A model generated the notes under the pieces. The model was not told the DNA's origin. It saw only the letters and a list, made by a program, of their open reading frames with translations, and did not search any database. DNA of 64,000 nt from Apoderus coryli (lineage: Eukaryota; Arthropoda; Insecta; Coleoptera; Attelabidae), in assembly GCA_911728435.2 (NCBI GenBank), contig OU452206.1:8400297-8464296 (forward strand). The letters are read 5' to 3'. Positions 44,898-55,905 of this stretch are shown here, in pieces. The first letter of the stretch is position 1. Every line of letters starts with the position of its first letter. Position numbers and translations under genes: made by a program.

Positions 44898-46319
44898 TTG
44901 TTGATTCTGTTTAACAATTCCTTAAGAAGTTTTACATTCCCACAATTATGGAAATCTACAAGAGTTTGTCCGGTACACAAGTCTGGTGACACCGACAAAA
45001 TTGCTAACTATAGACCCATCTCCATATTGTCTAATTTTTCAAAAGTCTTTGAGAGAATAATTCATGAAAAATTATTTGGCCAACTAAAAAATTGCATAGT
45101 TACTGAGCAGCATGTTTTCTTTCAGAAACGGTCAACTCTAACAAATCTAGATGAATTCTTCGAAACCGTATACTCTACGGTGGGGAAGGGATTACAAGTT
45201 GACACAATCTATACTGATTTCTCGAAGGCTTTTGACAGGTTGGACTATGCCACTATATTACAAAAGATGGGCAATATTGGTTTTCATTCAGATTTATTAA
45301 AATTTTTTGACTCTTACCTATCTGACCGCACACTATTCGTTGAGTATAATGGATTCAGGTCGAGGGGGTTTTCTGCGACCAGTGGGGCGCCTCAGGGTAG
45401 CAATCTGGCTCCTTTAATTTTCTCCATTTACATTAACGACATCGGATTGAATATAACGAGTAAGTTTCTGCTATTTGCAGACGATTTTAAATTATACAGG
45501 TTAATCGAAAGTAATGCAGATTGTCTGCAACTGCAGGCTGACCTAGCAATGGTTGAGAGATGGTGCATAACCAACAAATTACCACTAAATTTGTCAAAAT
45601 GTAGGTTGATGACATTTTCGAAGAGTCAGTTTCCTATTCGTTTTAATTACATTCTTAACAGCTCTGTGCTAGAATTATCTTCTACCATTAGGGACCTTGG
45701 CGTGCTGATTGATAGTAAGCTAACTTTCAATCAGCATATAGATGCCATTATTAAAGGTGCATTTCGGTCTCTGGGCTTTGTTATCAGAACAACAACAAAT
45801 TTTCACAACATTAGTTGCTTAAAGATGTTGTATTCTTCCCTGATCAGGTCCAAATTGGAATATGCGTCTGTCATATGGTCACCAATATACCGGGTTCATG
45901 AGGACAGGATCGAACGTGGCCAAAGAAAATTTTTTAAGTACGTATATTTCAAGGATCATGGACATTACCCTATAAGGGGATATGATAATGCACTACTGTT
46001 GCGCGGTTATGACATTCAACCACTATCTGTGCGCAGGATCTGTGCCTACCAGGTATTTCTTTTTAAATTAATACATTTTCTTATTGACTGTCCCTAGCTC
46101 CTGAGTCAAATCAAATTTCATGTTTCGCAATACTATACCCACAACAATTATATATTCGAAGGGTCGTATCTTCGAACAAACTATGAGGGACGTGCGCCAT
46201 TGACTAGAGCTTGTAAGTTGACGAATACATTTAATTTACATACAGAACTAGATTTTTTCGATGGCAAAATTGGCAGATTCCTCACAGATCTGCGGAGATG
46301 CATGGGAAATTTTTATTAA
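44898..46319 (+). pseudogene. LINE reverse transcriptase (Jockey-like), one premature stop
   Basis: 5'-truncated non-LTR retrotransposon. The frame is open from the truncation point next to the mariner arm; the first codon listed (44898) is TTG, so no true start remains. Landmarks: NYRPISILSNFSKVFERII, TIYTDFSKAFDRLDY (motif A Asp), SGAPQGSNLAPLIFSIYIND (motif B) and LLFADDFKLY (motif C Asp-Asp), then WCITNKLPLNLSKC and a C-terminal SKLEYASVIWSP block. The frame stops at TAG 46095-46097 but continues in the same register for another 74 codons to TAA at 46317-46319 (LDFFDGKIGRFLTDLRR), so one nonsense change broke the original protein. The 3' end near 46569 carries a TTTA repeat. Confidence 0.9.
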
Positions 46320-46543
46320 GCATCAATATTGTTGTTTGGGTTCTACTTGGTTGTTTTTATGTTTTATATAGTTATTGTTAAGGGCTGTGGTGTTGTTATA
46401 TAGCCCATATGTACTCCTTCATCTGGTTATTTTGTATTATGAATAATTAAGCATTCTGGTACTTTTGTAGATTATTAGATTTATTTGATTAATTGAAACT
46501 ATGTAATTTTTGTCTTGTAATTGGGCTCAGGCCTGTTAGGCAA

Positions 46544-46569
46544 TAAATGATTATTTATTTATTTATTTA
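46544..46569 (+). repeat. LINE 3' tail, TTTA repeats
   Basis: AATAAATGATTATTTATTTA and following TTTA units close the LINE. A simple repeat tail is usual for several Jockey-like LINEs. Confidence 0.6.
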
Positions 46570-46723
46570 AGATATAGAGTATTAAATTTGTGGTAAAAAA
46601 CTAGTTTTCTCGTCTTAATGTTTAAACCACTTGATCGATTTCCGTCCAATTTCGCATACAGACTAATGTAGTATATCTCTATGATTGACATAATTGGAAA
46701 AATTCTACAGTGACGTAGATACT

Positions 46724-47282
46724 GGGGGTCGGCACCCCATTCTGTCCTCCTAATCTTCGCCGCCACTGGATATTTTACAAAGAAGATTACATTTTTGAAT
46801 TGCTTGTTTAATTTCAGGAAAAAAATTACCCTTGCAATTTTTCAATTTATGGCTTTGTTTTTCAGATACCTATTATAATTTAAAGTGTTGTAAGCACGCC
46901 AATAGTTCTGACTGAACTACCTACGAAACAAATACGATATGAACTGCCAAAATCTTTTCAAACATATTATATTTGTTACTAAACGTATGTTTTTCCACGA
47001 CTTAACCTTTGTTTAAACTTCTTGACCGATCATCTTTTCGATTTGTTCAATGAGACGCCTCTTGCTATACGAATCAATAGCTGGTTAATTCTGTGGCCAA
47101 AAGAGTTAAAAAATGCATTGAGATTGGTGAACTCCATTTTGAGAAGTTTATTATTTTATTAGGGGTATTACTACTGAAAATTTTCTTATAAATGTCTACT
47201 TTTTTCTTGTTGTTCTATCACCTACTTTGTAAAATATCCAGTGGCGGCGAAGATTAGGAGGACAGAATGGGGTGCCGACCCA
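46724..47282. repeat. 55-bp inverted repeat pair inside the TIR element
   Basis: GGGTCGGCACCCCATTCTGT through the CCGCCACTGGATATTTTACA stretch (46724-46780) recurs inverted at 47228-47282. CAGTGGCGGCGAAG is similar to hAT tips, but the orientation puts it on the inside. May be the ends of a nested element of about 560 bp. Confidence 0.7.
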
Positions 47283-47378
47283 ACATTTCTTAACAAAATT
47301 TTCTTATAAAAGTGTACTTTTTTCTTGTAGTTCTATCACCTGTCAAAGTTAATGACGTTTAACCTGGACCACCCTGTA

Positions 47379-48196
47379 TAAATACATGTTAAGTACGTAC
47401 ACTTACCAATGAATCACCCTGTATAATTAATTACCTTTTGACATTGTTTGATTTCTATATTTAAAAATTGCCTACGCCTCTGTGCTACGGGTTGGAACTA
47501 GCTAATAGATGCCAGCATTAAATATTATGATCTTGTATATATTATATTCGTTACAAATTTAGTTGCTTAATGTTTAACGATTTACTACCTAAACCACTAC
47601 ATCTGTCATTTTTTCAGAAAAATTGACATATTTATAAACATTAATTCAATAAATATGCATTATGATATATAATGTTTGTTCATATCATGTGTATCATTTA
47701 TTACAATATTAAAACGCCTACACATATTTCAAAAAGTGTAATATCTACATATTTAAAACATCGACATAAAATGGTTGAGACTTTTTCAAAAATTCTCATT
47801 AACAACTTTATTAACGAATTGTTTATCAAAACGTTTGTCATTAATAGTTTTAACTAATTTACAAATATTGCGGTATGTTTACTAAATACATGCTATTTAG
47901 ATAAGGGTTTTACTTGTCTATGACATTTTTCTTCTTAATTTTTTTTTTTTTTTGAGATGAGTAGCACATGGCCCCCCATTAAGAGAATAATAGTTGGCTC
48001 CCATAGATTATACAATAATTATTTGTTTAAATTTTACACACGGTTTTTATTATATTGTGTTATATTAGTATTTTATATGTTACATTGCCATCCTGACAAT
48101 TTTGTTTAGGTATATATTAGATGAAAGACATTTGATGCATGTCAGTTTATTTAGGAAAAGTTTTTATGTAATAACTAGATACTATCTTAATCATAA
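47379..48196. other. AT-rich spacer
   Basis: No gene found. A T run lies near 47939-47955. Confidence 0.35.
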
Positions 48197-48301
48197 CCAT
48201 AATACATTAGTTTTAAAAAATAGTCCATTCTTAAGTGGAGTTGCAATTTAGTGTTTAAATGAAAGTCAAATATCCACAAGATAATTAGAAACTATCGGCC
48301 A

Positions 48302-48336
48302 TACATGTTTCGGGACTAGACTAGTCCCATCATCAG
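48302..48336 (-). ncRNA. Hammerhead ribozyme motif, left arm
   Basis: Minus strand: CUGAUGA, helix II GGGACUAG/CUAGUCCC, GAAAC, ACAUGU then A. Helix I GCCA pairs with UGGC. Complete core and strong stems. Confidence 0.82.
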
Positions 48337-48657
48337 TGGCATGTCAACAATCGTATAGAACACAACGCTAAGACATACAATATTCCAGTCAAATTTCTAT
48401 TGAAGTCTCGAAAACACACCTCATTTTTAGTTCGTTTATTGATATGCACAATTATCGTTCAATTTACCATTTTATGGAAAAATATTTGATTTATTAAAAT
48501 TTTTAATTAAAATTACAATTACATATCTAATAAATCAAATATTTTTCCATAAAATGGTAAGTTGAACGATAATTTTGCATATCAATAAACGAACTAAAAA
48601 TGAGGTGTGTTTTACAGACTTCTTAGCGTTGTGTTTTGTATGATTGTTGACATGCCA

Positions 48658-48692
48658 CTGATGATGGGACTGGTCTAGTCCCGAAACATGTA
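48658..48692 (+). ncRNA. Hammerhead ribozyme motif, right arm
   Basis: Plus strand: CUGAUGA, helix II GGGAC/GUCCC, GAAAC, ACAUGU then A; helix I GCCA/UGGC. Differs from the left copy by one base in the helix II loop region. Confidence 0.82.
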
Positions 48693-49084
48693 TGGCCGAT
48701 AGTTTCTAATATCTATTAAATTTATCTTGTGGAGATTTGACTTTCATTTAAACCCCATAATACATTAGTTTATAAAGAACGGTCAAATATAACTCGTTAA
48801 GTTTGGTCGCAAACTTATTTTTTTTGCAAGTTGTAGTCTATTTCAGTTAATTTTATTCTTGATCCAAAAGTTGGATTTTTCATTCTGTGACAAAATTTCG
48901 TTTTGGATTCATGTTGTATTGATATTTTAACGGAAAACATTTTATTAAAAGGAAGTACCCATTTTATTATATTAGTTTTTATTTTGCCATCTTCAAGTTC
49001 GATTAATGAGGTTCTCAGATAGACTAATAACGTATTTTAATACTTTCTTTCTTTGAATTTTTACACAGTTTAAAAGGAGTGTGA

Positions 49085-49155
49085 AATTATATTTGTCTGA
49101 ATTTTGGGTATTTGAATTTTCTGACTTAGAAGACACGAAACAGGGTGATTTTTTC
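49085..49155 (+). repeat. Repeat shared with the left flank of the 22.0 kb Helitron-like copy
   Basis: TTTTCTGACTTAGAAGACACGAAACAGGGT occurs here as consecutive words TTTTCTGACTTAGAAG and ACACGAAACAGGGT and also at 22010-22040, directly before the Helitron-like insertion. Here the sequence runs on uninterrupted, so it serves as the empty site. Confidence 0.65.
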
Positions 49156-49287
49156 ACACATAATTTTAATCCACAGCTTAAAAATTTATTTTATTTAAAT
49201 GTAAATAGGTATATTTAATATTTCTGAGATCCTAAAAACTACATTTTCTTAAAATTGATAGTAGATAATTCTGAGCAACGGTATATC

Positions 49288-49560
49288 TATACAGGGTGCT
49301 TCAAAAAACGCTGCAATATTTAAGGCAGTGATTTCTCAGGTCATTTTATAAAAAAAAGTTCCCAAGATAAAATGTGTTAAAGTTTTTTTTTTGTACATAA
49401 CGGTTTTTTTTAATTAAGTTACATATCTCCTACCGATTTCTTTGAAATTTGGCAGCGTTGTTGGTAGAATCTTCTATGGCGCTAACTAGATCAAATTTAT
49501 TAAGTCCAGTGACGTCAGGGGGGCAACTTAATTCAAATTATTGAGAAAAAAAAATGTAGG
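49288..49560 (+). repeat. Dispersed repeat B, longest copy
   Basis: Begins TATACAGGGTGCTTCAAAAA with GCTGCAATATTTAAGGCAGT, then AAGTTACATATCTCCTACCG, and ends near GTCCAGTGACGTCAGG. Related to 21585-21990 and 30741-30960. The tip CAGGGTG next to TA suggests a mariner-related MITE. Non-coding. Confidence 0.65.
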
Positions 49561-50577
49561 CCACTGACCGTAATTTAATTTCGATATTGTCTTGAGATAA
49601 AGTAACTAAAACTACAACTTTTTTATCTCTTGCATTTTTCAACATACAATAGAGCCATTTCATAAGGATTCTGTTTTCTCCTTAAGTAAAGAAGTTTCTT
49701 CCCATTCTGTAATAATAATAAACATAAGTATGTATTATTATTATTATGTATGTATTATTATTATTATGAACATAAGTAATACTAATCCTCCAATATTCTT
49801 ATTATAAGCAGCACTTTCGATAATACGAAAATTTCCTTTTTGGAAATCAACTTGAAAATATCGGTCGGCAGTTAATTGGTGCCGCCCGAATTACCGTCAC
49901 TCGTCATCTCGTTACGGGTGTGCATTGCGTCCTTGTATCATATCCCAGACATCATGTATTGATAATAATGTAATGATGATGTTACCCGCCTGACGACGAC
50001 GCGACGCGACTGACGGTACCTAGTAAACCACCGAAGTGTATCCCTATTGTTTGGCAAAAATTAATGATGATGCGGACCAACAAAAACACAGTGTTTTTAA
50101 ATTTAACAATTAGGAGGTTAAAACGGTTCAAAGGTTGTTGACATGTCATATTTGATTTACCGATAAATTTGCAATAATTGTATAGTGATTTAATGGCACC
50201 ATATGTCATATATTATGTACAATAAGCTGATAAATGACTATGACCTTAAAATGATTTGCTGTCTGTCGATATGCATTAAAATAAAATGTAATGATTTTAA
50301 TCTTCTTTACAAAAACCTTCGTATCAATTATGAATCAAGTAATGTACCTGATTTAACACTCAACACTTTTGCTAGCAAAATCAGCAGAATATCATGGACC
50401 ATAGTTTCGACAACTTAGGAACAGCAAAAACCGTCTGTCCCCACGAGTATCTTCAAGACTATAGAGTATAATGATTGGAGAAAGGCCAATTAATCTATTC
50501 AAATTAATACGTAAATAAAACTACGTCTACTTTACAAAATTACTCATATATATGTCCAAACTTAAATTGTGGTGTCA
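49561..50577. other. AT-rich spacer with TAT trinucleotide runs
   Basis: TATTATTATTATTATG runs lie at about 49733-49770. No coding region recognised. Confidence 0.35.
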
Positions 50578-50612
50578 GACATGTTTCGGAAAACTTAAAT
50601 TTCCATCATCAG
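50578..50612 (-). ncRNA. Hammerhead ribozyme motif
   Basis: Minus strand: CUGAUGA, helix II GGAAA/UUUCC with a UUUAAGU-like loop, GAAAC, ACAUGU then C. Helix I is short. The downstream AAAGTAGACGTAG word is similar to the 31.0 kb copy, marking another Penelope 3' end. Confidence 0.72.
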
Positions 50613-51287
50613 TGGCCTAGTGTACATAGTTACGCAATCGTGCTTATAAGTCAAACATTATGGCATGAATTATTTAAACATGTATACAGAAATCTTGTGG
50701 AAAGCGGCTTTTTGTCGTATTTTTTCCGCCAATGTTCTGATTACCATCGCTGCATACATTAACCTGTCTGTTTTCATCCCTTTGTGCATGGTTTTGCTGC
50801 GACTTGGATTAATGGTTGGAAGAGGTCTTACTTACTGAACATCTACGCTCGCCCGTGAGAGTGACTTGTGGACATCCTCGTTGAACTTCCCGAGAAATTT
50901 CCATGTGTGATGTCCGTCCAACTTATGTTCTATGTATATTGTAAATATATAATCTGTCTGGAAATTTCAAGGAGTTGTCAGCTGCAGCCTCCCTGGCCAA
51001 CACCAGATCATCTTCAATTGAATAATTTCAATATTTTCTTTTTAAGTCATTATCTATGTTCAAAGAAAATATGTCATTTCACGTAGCATATTGGCCATTG
51101 TCTTTGAACAGAGATGATGCAAATATTGACAAATTCAACCAATAAGAAGTTCCCCCTATAAAGCAAAATCGACGTGTTTTTGCGTGTTACACTAGATTCG
51201 AGTTACTCTAGGTGGCAAGTTTCAAAATGAAAGCACTGTATAAGAATATTAGTCCAAGATTTCTATTAAAAATATTAATTTGTGCTA
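50613..51287. other. Spacer
   Basis: No recognised gene or repeat apart from general AT-richness. Confidence 0.3.
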
Positions 51288-51319
51288 TTGATGATGGGAG
51301 ATTTTATCTGGAACATGTC
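51288..51319 (+). ncRNA. Decayed hammerhead-like motif
   Basis: UUGAUGA replaces CUGAUGA and GGAAC replaces GAAAC, followed by ACAUGUC. Both core blocks carry a change, so it should be inactive. The layout (core, short hairpin, palindrome) is retained. Confidence 0.45.
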
Positions 51320-51339
51320 TGGCTAGCTAGTCCTCTTGG

Positions 51340-51730
51340 TAGATTATATTTTATAATTTCAAATTTCTTTATTTCAGTCATAAATTGTACATTTCTGTAC
51401 ATAGACATGTCAATATGTAAACAATAATGTTTAAAATAAAAACACTCATAATAACATTCAGAGAAAAAAATAAAATAAATAAACAACAAATGAACAATTA
51501 CAATCGCCAAAAAAAACTACCGTCCATTAGTATCAACAAACTCCTGAAAGCTGTAGAACACGTTATCAATCAAATACAGCTTTAATTTTCTTTTAAATTG
51601 TGTCTCAGTTAGGCAACCCTTGACGTCCTCGGGCAGGAGATTATAACATTGGTAGCCCGCGTATTTTGGTGACTTCGTGTTTGGGACGAGGCAAGCACAA
51701 TTGATTCCTTCCCCTAGTGGAATAATAACT
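51340..51730 (-). pseudogene. LINE C-terminal tail fragment
   Basis: The minus strand reads PNTKSPKYAGYQCYNLLPED, then TQFKRKLKLYLIDNVFYSFQ and EFVDTNGR before a stop near 51525. A short Y-N-x-LPED followed by FKRKLK-xx-L is the usual end of many Jockey-like LINE ORF2 proteins. The 3' untranslated part extends to about 51340. The polymerase is missing. Confidence 0.65.
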
Positions 51731-51760
51731 AACTTAGTCGACTTAGACTTATTTTATGTC

Positions 51761-54120
51761 CTATCTTGACATGACTATACTTTAATGTATATTTCATTTC
51801 AATTCTTTAAACATTTTTGTATCGAAATTTGTTTGAAAATATTTAGGTATAGTCTGTCCAATCTTAGTTTAAAATTATATAAAAAAACCACAACTCGATA
51901 TCTCTTTGTAATGTCAATACCGACCGCAGCCGTCCATAGGCGCAACCTTTTAACTTTTCATAACAAGACATGCCGTACGATATATTAACAATAATTGTAT
52001 GTTCATTTGTATAAAACTATACTGTATTTTTCCTTACCGCTCCAACATGGCAACATATAAACTTACGCTGAAAAATACTGTTTTTGTTTTAAGAAGTTTC
52101 GATATAGATGCACACCACGTACCTAGTCCGTGTTCGAACAGCAAGGAACATGCCTTTATAATAATTAATACTATAGTTAATACGTGTTATGTATATAAGT
52201 AGGTACATTTATAATAATGTGCTTCTGATGTTATAAACTAACAACAAATTTTACTCACTTAGTCAGTGACATTTTCTATAGAACGTACAAATTTTATAAT
52301 ATGTGTATTCGTCACTTCTTTATATTCTGAGCTTAACTGATGATAAATATTTAAAAGAAGACGCTGGATTTGCACATGTAAATCTTGATGCTTAAACTCC
52401 CAACGTGTTCCGCTCGTGTCGTATACCGGCCGGGTTTGATACAGTGATTGCAAAAAGTTTTATCCACTTGAGGCATTAAGTCTTCACCATACCATCCATC
52501 CGATTATAATTAGATTAATCTGAGAAAATAACACGTTGTCAAAAATTATTTGTTTCATTCATATACTTAATCCTTTTTTTTTCGATTAATCATTAATCCA
52601 ATACGTTTTCCAGTCACTGTAGTTATTTTTATTACTGTCGGTATCCTTTTATATCCCCATGGCAGGCATGATTTAATATACGTCTTATATACGAGGGAGA
52701 AATGTATCAAAAAACGCTGCCCTTTTATAATGTAAAGAGGCATGGGAACGGATAGCCCCGGTAGAATCGTTAAATTTATAAATTTTATATTGACTTTGGA
52801 TAGACTATACCATAATCTTCCTACTGGAACTAAGTATACTTTATTTAAATTGGTTCGGGGTAAATGAGATTCCCGGAAGTGAAAATATAAATTGGCGCCA
52901 ATTATTATATCAAATATTAATCTCTAGTTAGATAAAATTCTGCACTTGGTTGGATATGATAATCGCGATCATATTCCTTTATCTTTGCACATTTTATAAT
53001 AAAGACGTAACACATATCACGAAAATATACAGGGAGAACAAAACGCTATTTTTTTTTGTAATGAACTGGACAGAATTTATTCATAAATACTACATCATTG
53101 ACAACCCAACCCAGTGTGCCTTCTTCGAAATCTATTTTTAACAGTAAGATGAAGAATACAAAAATAATCCGATCATTATTAAATAATTTAATATTTGCAA
53201 CCCAGTATATTCATTTTCATAGTGAAATGAAATATAATCCAATAAAATGAGGACGATGCCGTTTCTATGTTGGCGGCGAACTAAAAGGCAGGTGTAGGCT
53301 TTTGGTTAACAAGCTCTGATAAATTAATGAGTTTACCAGAAGCTGGAAATAGTCTAGCGTCGATATTAGCTTTACGCTGATTAATTATATTTCTTCATCT
53401 ATCTGCATATAGATATACTCAAGCAGGCAATGAACGTTCCAGAAATAATAAAAATATACGACTCTGTTTTGACTAGATAGCATCGTATACTTGAGTATAG
53501 ATTACTTAATATTATAACTTGTAACCTAATAGAATAGATATAAAAGTCATTCGTGTACATTAAACTTTCGCTGTTTTCTTCATCATATCAAAGGTTTTAT
53601 TTGTCATGTTTGTAATACTGTAACTAATAAAGTTGATACTTATTTTTTGAGAGCCCTAAAAGTAGTAAATTTTAACACCCAATTAAATAAATATCGTTTT
53701 AGACGAAGCAGCAAACAATACTGTGAACAGGCGTGAGATAGACAAATCACAAAAACGGAGAAAATTTCAACTAAACACCAATTAAGTTGTTTTATCTTTT
53801 AAAATGACATTGGCGAAACATTACAGAATGTGTGAAAGTTTCAGAATGAATGAAATTAATGATATTGAAATACAGTTTTCTGTTCACTTTAAATTTTGCA
53901 AAAATAATGAAATTTGGGCCAACTAAAGTGGAATCGTGGACAAATTCACACTATGCGCGAGCTGTGACTCAACAGATTTTTTATTGTTGCTACCTCTACC
54001 AGATTGCGAAGTTTTATTGTTCAAGTATAGTTTTTAAAGAACTACAAAACCTTGTTTCTGAAATCACATTACAACTACACCAAATTATTAAGCATTTAAA
54101 GCTGCCATAAAAAGGTTTTT
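51761..54120. other. AT-rich interval with one undecided frame
   Basis: On the minus strand at 52262-52460 an open stretch reads SGTRWEFKHQDLHVQIQRLL and QLSSEYKEVTNTHIIKF, ending in a stop at TGACTAA that is directly followed by GTGAGT, a good donor consensus. Its composition is more protein-like than its surroundings, but I do not recognise it. The rest shows nothing. Confidence 0.3.
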
Positions 54121-54361
54121 TAAAACTCAATCACCTTTATTATGAGCCATAAAAATAATTTACTAAAATCGAGAAACGCCCTAGCCCTAGCGACCAAACA
54201 GATAGAGGGTGACAACAAGATGTTTTGGCGACCTCTAGTGTAAGCGGGCAATATGCCCGGTGAAACACAGTTCACAAACGATCGCCGCACAAGAAGTAAC
54301 AACTCCATTAAATCCTATTTCCAGCACTAGATACACCCGAATTCCCTGGCGGGAGGCTTTA

Positions 54362-54553
54362 TTTACGAATTGCTTGTTACATAAAGTAACAAGACTTTTA
54401 GTTATGTTGGAAATTTGTTTCACACTACCATGCTTTCACTGTTGTTAAATGTTGGAAATTTGGGTCACACTGCCTGCCTGTCTGATGAAAGCAGCAACAA
54501 ATTTCCAACATAACTAAAAGTCTTTTTACTTTATGTAACAAGCAATTCGTAAA
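54362..54553. repeat. 58-bp inverted repeat (foldback or MITE)
   Basis: TTTACGAATTGCTTGTTACA and onward (54362-54419) is repeated inverted at 54496-54553 with one or two changes (AACAAGACTTTTAG versus CTAAAAGTCTTTTT). The spacer of 76 bases contains a second partial TTGGAAATTTG word. Non-coding. Confidence 0.8.
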
Positions 54554-55197
54554 AAAAAGATAGAGGGTGTTTCCATAAGAATGGATCTAGTTTGGACAGG
54601 GGTACAGGGTTTACACAGAGTATCGGGTGTTAAAATTTTAAAACTGTTTTTTTTTTTGTATTTTTTGTGTGTCCGTTTTGTTTTAGAGAGTCATTCCTCT
54701 GTAATACTACTTTTTAATTTAATTGTATAGAATTATAAGTAATTATACCTATTAGAAATCTTCTTGCAGCCAAAAGAGTGCCTTAAGAAAAAATTGAAAC
54801 TCAGCCATATAATATGCGATCTGTTTTTCAAGTATAACCCTTCGATTCTTTTGTGTATAACAGTCGCCTTTACGACGATTTAGGTGGCTTATTGACCGCT
54901 AGTTTAAATAAGGATTTCCCACCGGGAAGGGTTTCGACCGATTATGGAGAAACTACACTATGGAACTATTTTAAAAAAATTGGTGTAGTAGTTAGATCTA
55001 AGGGCCAATTCGGCTAAAATGTTTTCAAGAATCTAGTGCTTCAGGTTATACGGGAAGTGGGTGTCAATTTACTTATTTTAAATACCACCCTATATAAATT
55101 ATATTTTTTTTGCACTCTACTTGTAATTCTAAAGATATTCGAAATATTTAAAATTTTATGTCAAAAATGACGTTTGGAGATAAGAATAATTACAATT
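54554..55197. other. Spacer with MITE-like words
   Basis: No gene. GATAGAGGGTG occurs on both sides of the inverted repeat (54200 and 54559), possibly a duplicated flank. Confidence 0.3.
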
Positions 55198-55905
55198 TTA
55201 CTTTCCCGCAGAGGGAAAGTATTATTGTGAACGCGCTAAAAGAGAGATAAAGACGAATATATCCATTTTGAAGTTTCTTGAGACGATTGAGACCATTTCC
55301 AGATGGAACTCTGTCTGTCTGTGTGTGTATGCGTATGTATTCTTCCACGCTAGTGCCTAAAGGGTTTAACCAATTGAGCTAAATTTTGGTGTATGAGTTA
55401 GGAGGAGTTCTAGGATGAACCCATTAGTTTCTGATTGAAATCGCTTTAGCCCTGTGATACAACTGCCAAATTTTCAAATAGCAGTAGGGGTTCAGTGATA
55501 CAACATTTTAAAGTATTTTTTATCTGCTTTACAGGTTACTTTTGATATTTGCCCCCATAATTCTCGAGAAAATTGCGTTTAAAATTTCACCTATAACTCT
55601 TATTAAAATATAAATAAGTATTTTGAAAAGGGCTTTTTGGCGTCATTGATAGAGCGTGTGCAAATTGCAATTGCTTCGCATACGGAACGTTCTGGGTTCG
55701 AATTCCAGCTCTGGGAATATTTTTTTTTTCTAATTTTTGAATAAAGGAGTTAGTTTGATACGTTAGTTTATTGGAAATAATACAATTATAATAATAATTA
55801 TTTAAATTCTGTTTAGTTACGCAGGTCATATATTTTCCACCTCAATGTATATTTTTGATTATATTTATATTATATCTTGTCGGGAAAGTTTTGGGGCGAC
55901 ACAAC
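55198..55905 (+). repeat. Repeat family carrying a tRNA-like block, copy 2 (longest)
   Basis: Starts TTACTTTCCCGCAGAGGGAA and ends GTCGGGAAAGTTTTGGGGCG. Compared with copy 1 (33461-34013) it has a fuller 5' part with ATTATTGTGAACG. The TTTCCCG and CGGGAAA edges form a short inverted repeat. Non-coding. Confidence 0.8.
55638..55715 (+). repeat. tRNA-like sequence with a 13-base insertion
   Basis: TGGCGTCATTGATAGAGCG, an extra segment near CAAATTGCAATTG, then TCGCATACGGAA and TCTGGGTTCGAATTCCAG. The T-arm still pairs; the anticodon-arm region is disrupted. Not a functional tRNA. Confidence 0.6.

Larger units (their letters stand above)
44802..47376. mobile_element. Mariner-type TIR element hosting a LINE
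   Basis: Tips CAGGGTGGTCCAGGTTAAAC on both sides, each beside TA (44800-44801 and 47377-47378). The left arm (44802-44893) and the right arm (about 47284-47376) share GATAGAACTACAAGAAAAAAG and a TTTTGTTAAGAAA inner edge. A second partial copy of the arm lies at 47174-47236. No transposase of its own was seen; a LINE occupies 44893-46569. Confidence 0.75.
48214..48754. mobile_element. Palindromic Penelope-like element with two hammerheads
   Basis: Two inverted arms (about 48254-48495 and 48527-48753) surround a centre near 48510 and match over most of their length, including TAAACGAACTAAAAATGAGG. The flanks CCATAATACATTAGTTT at 48197-48213 and 48755-48771 are a 17-bp direct repeat. The left side has an extra tail of about 38 nt containing GTGGAGTTGCAATTTAGT (inverse: ACTCCAC), comparable to the TTACACTCC tail of copy 1. 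No coding sequence. Its design parallels the other inverted dimers. Confidence 0.8.
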
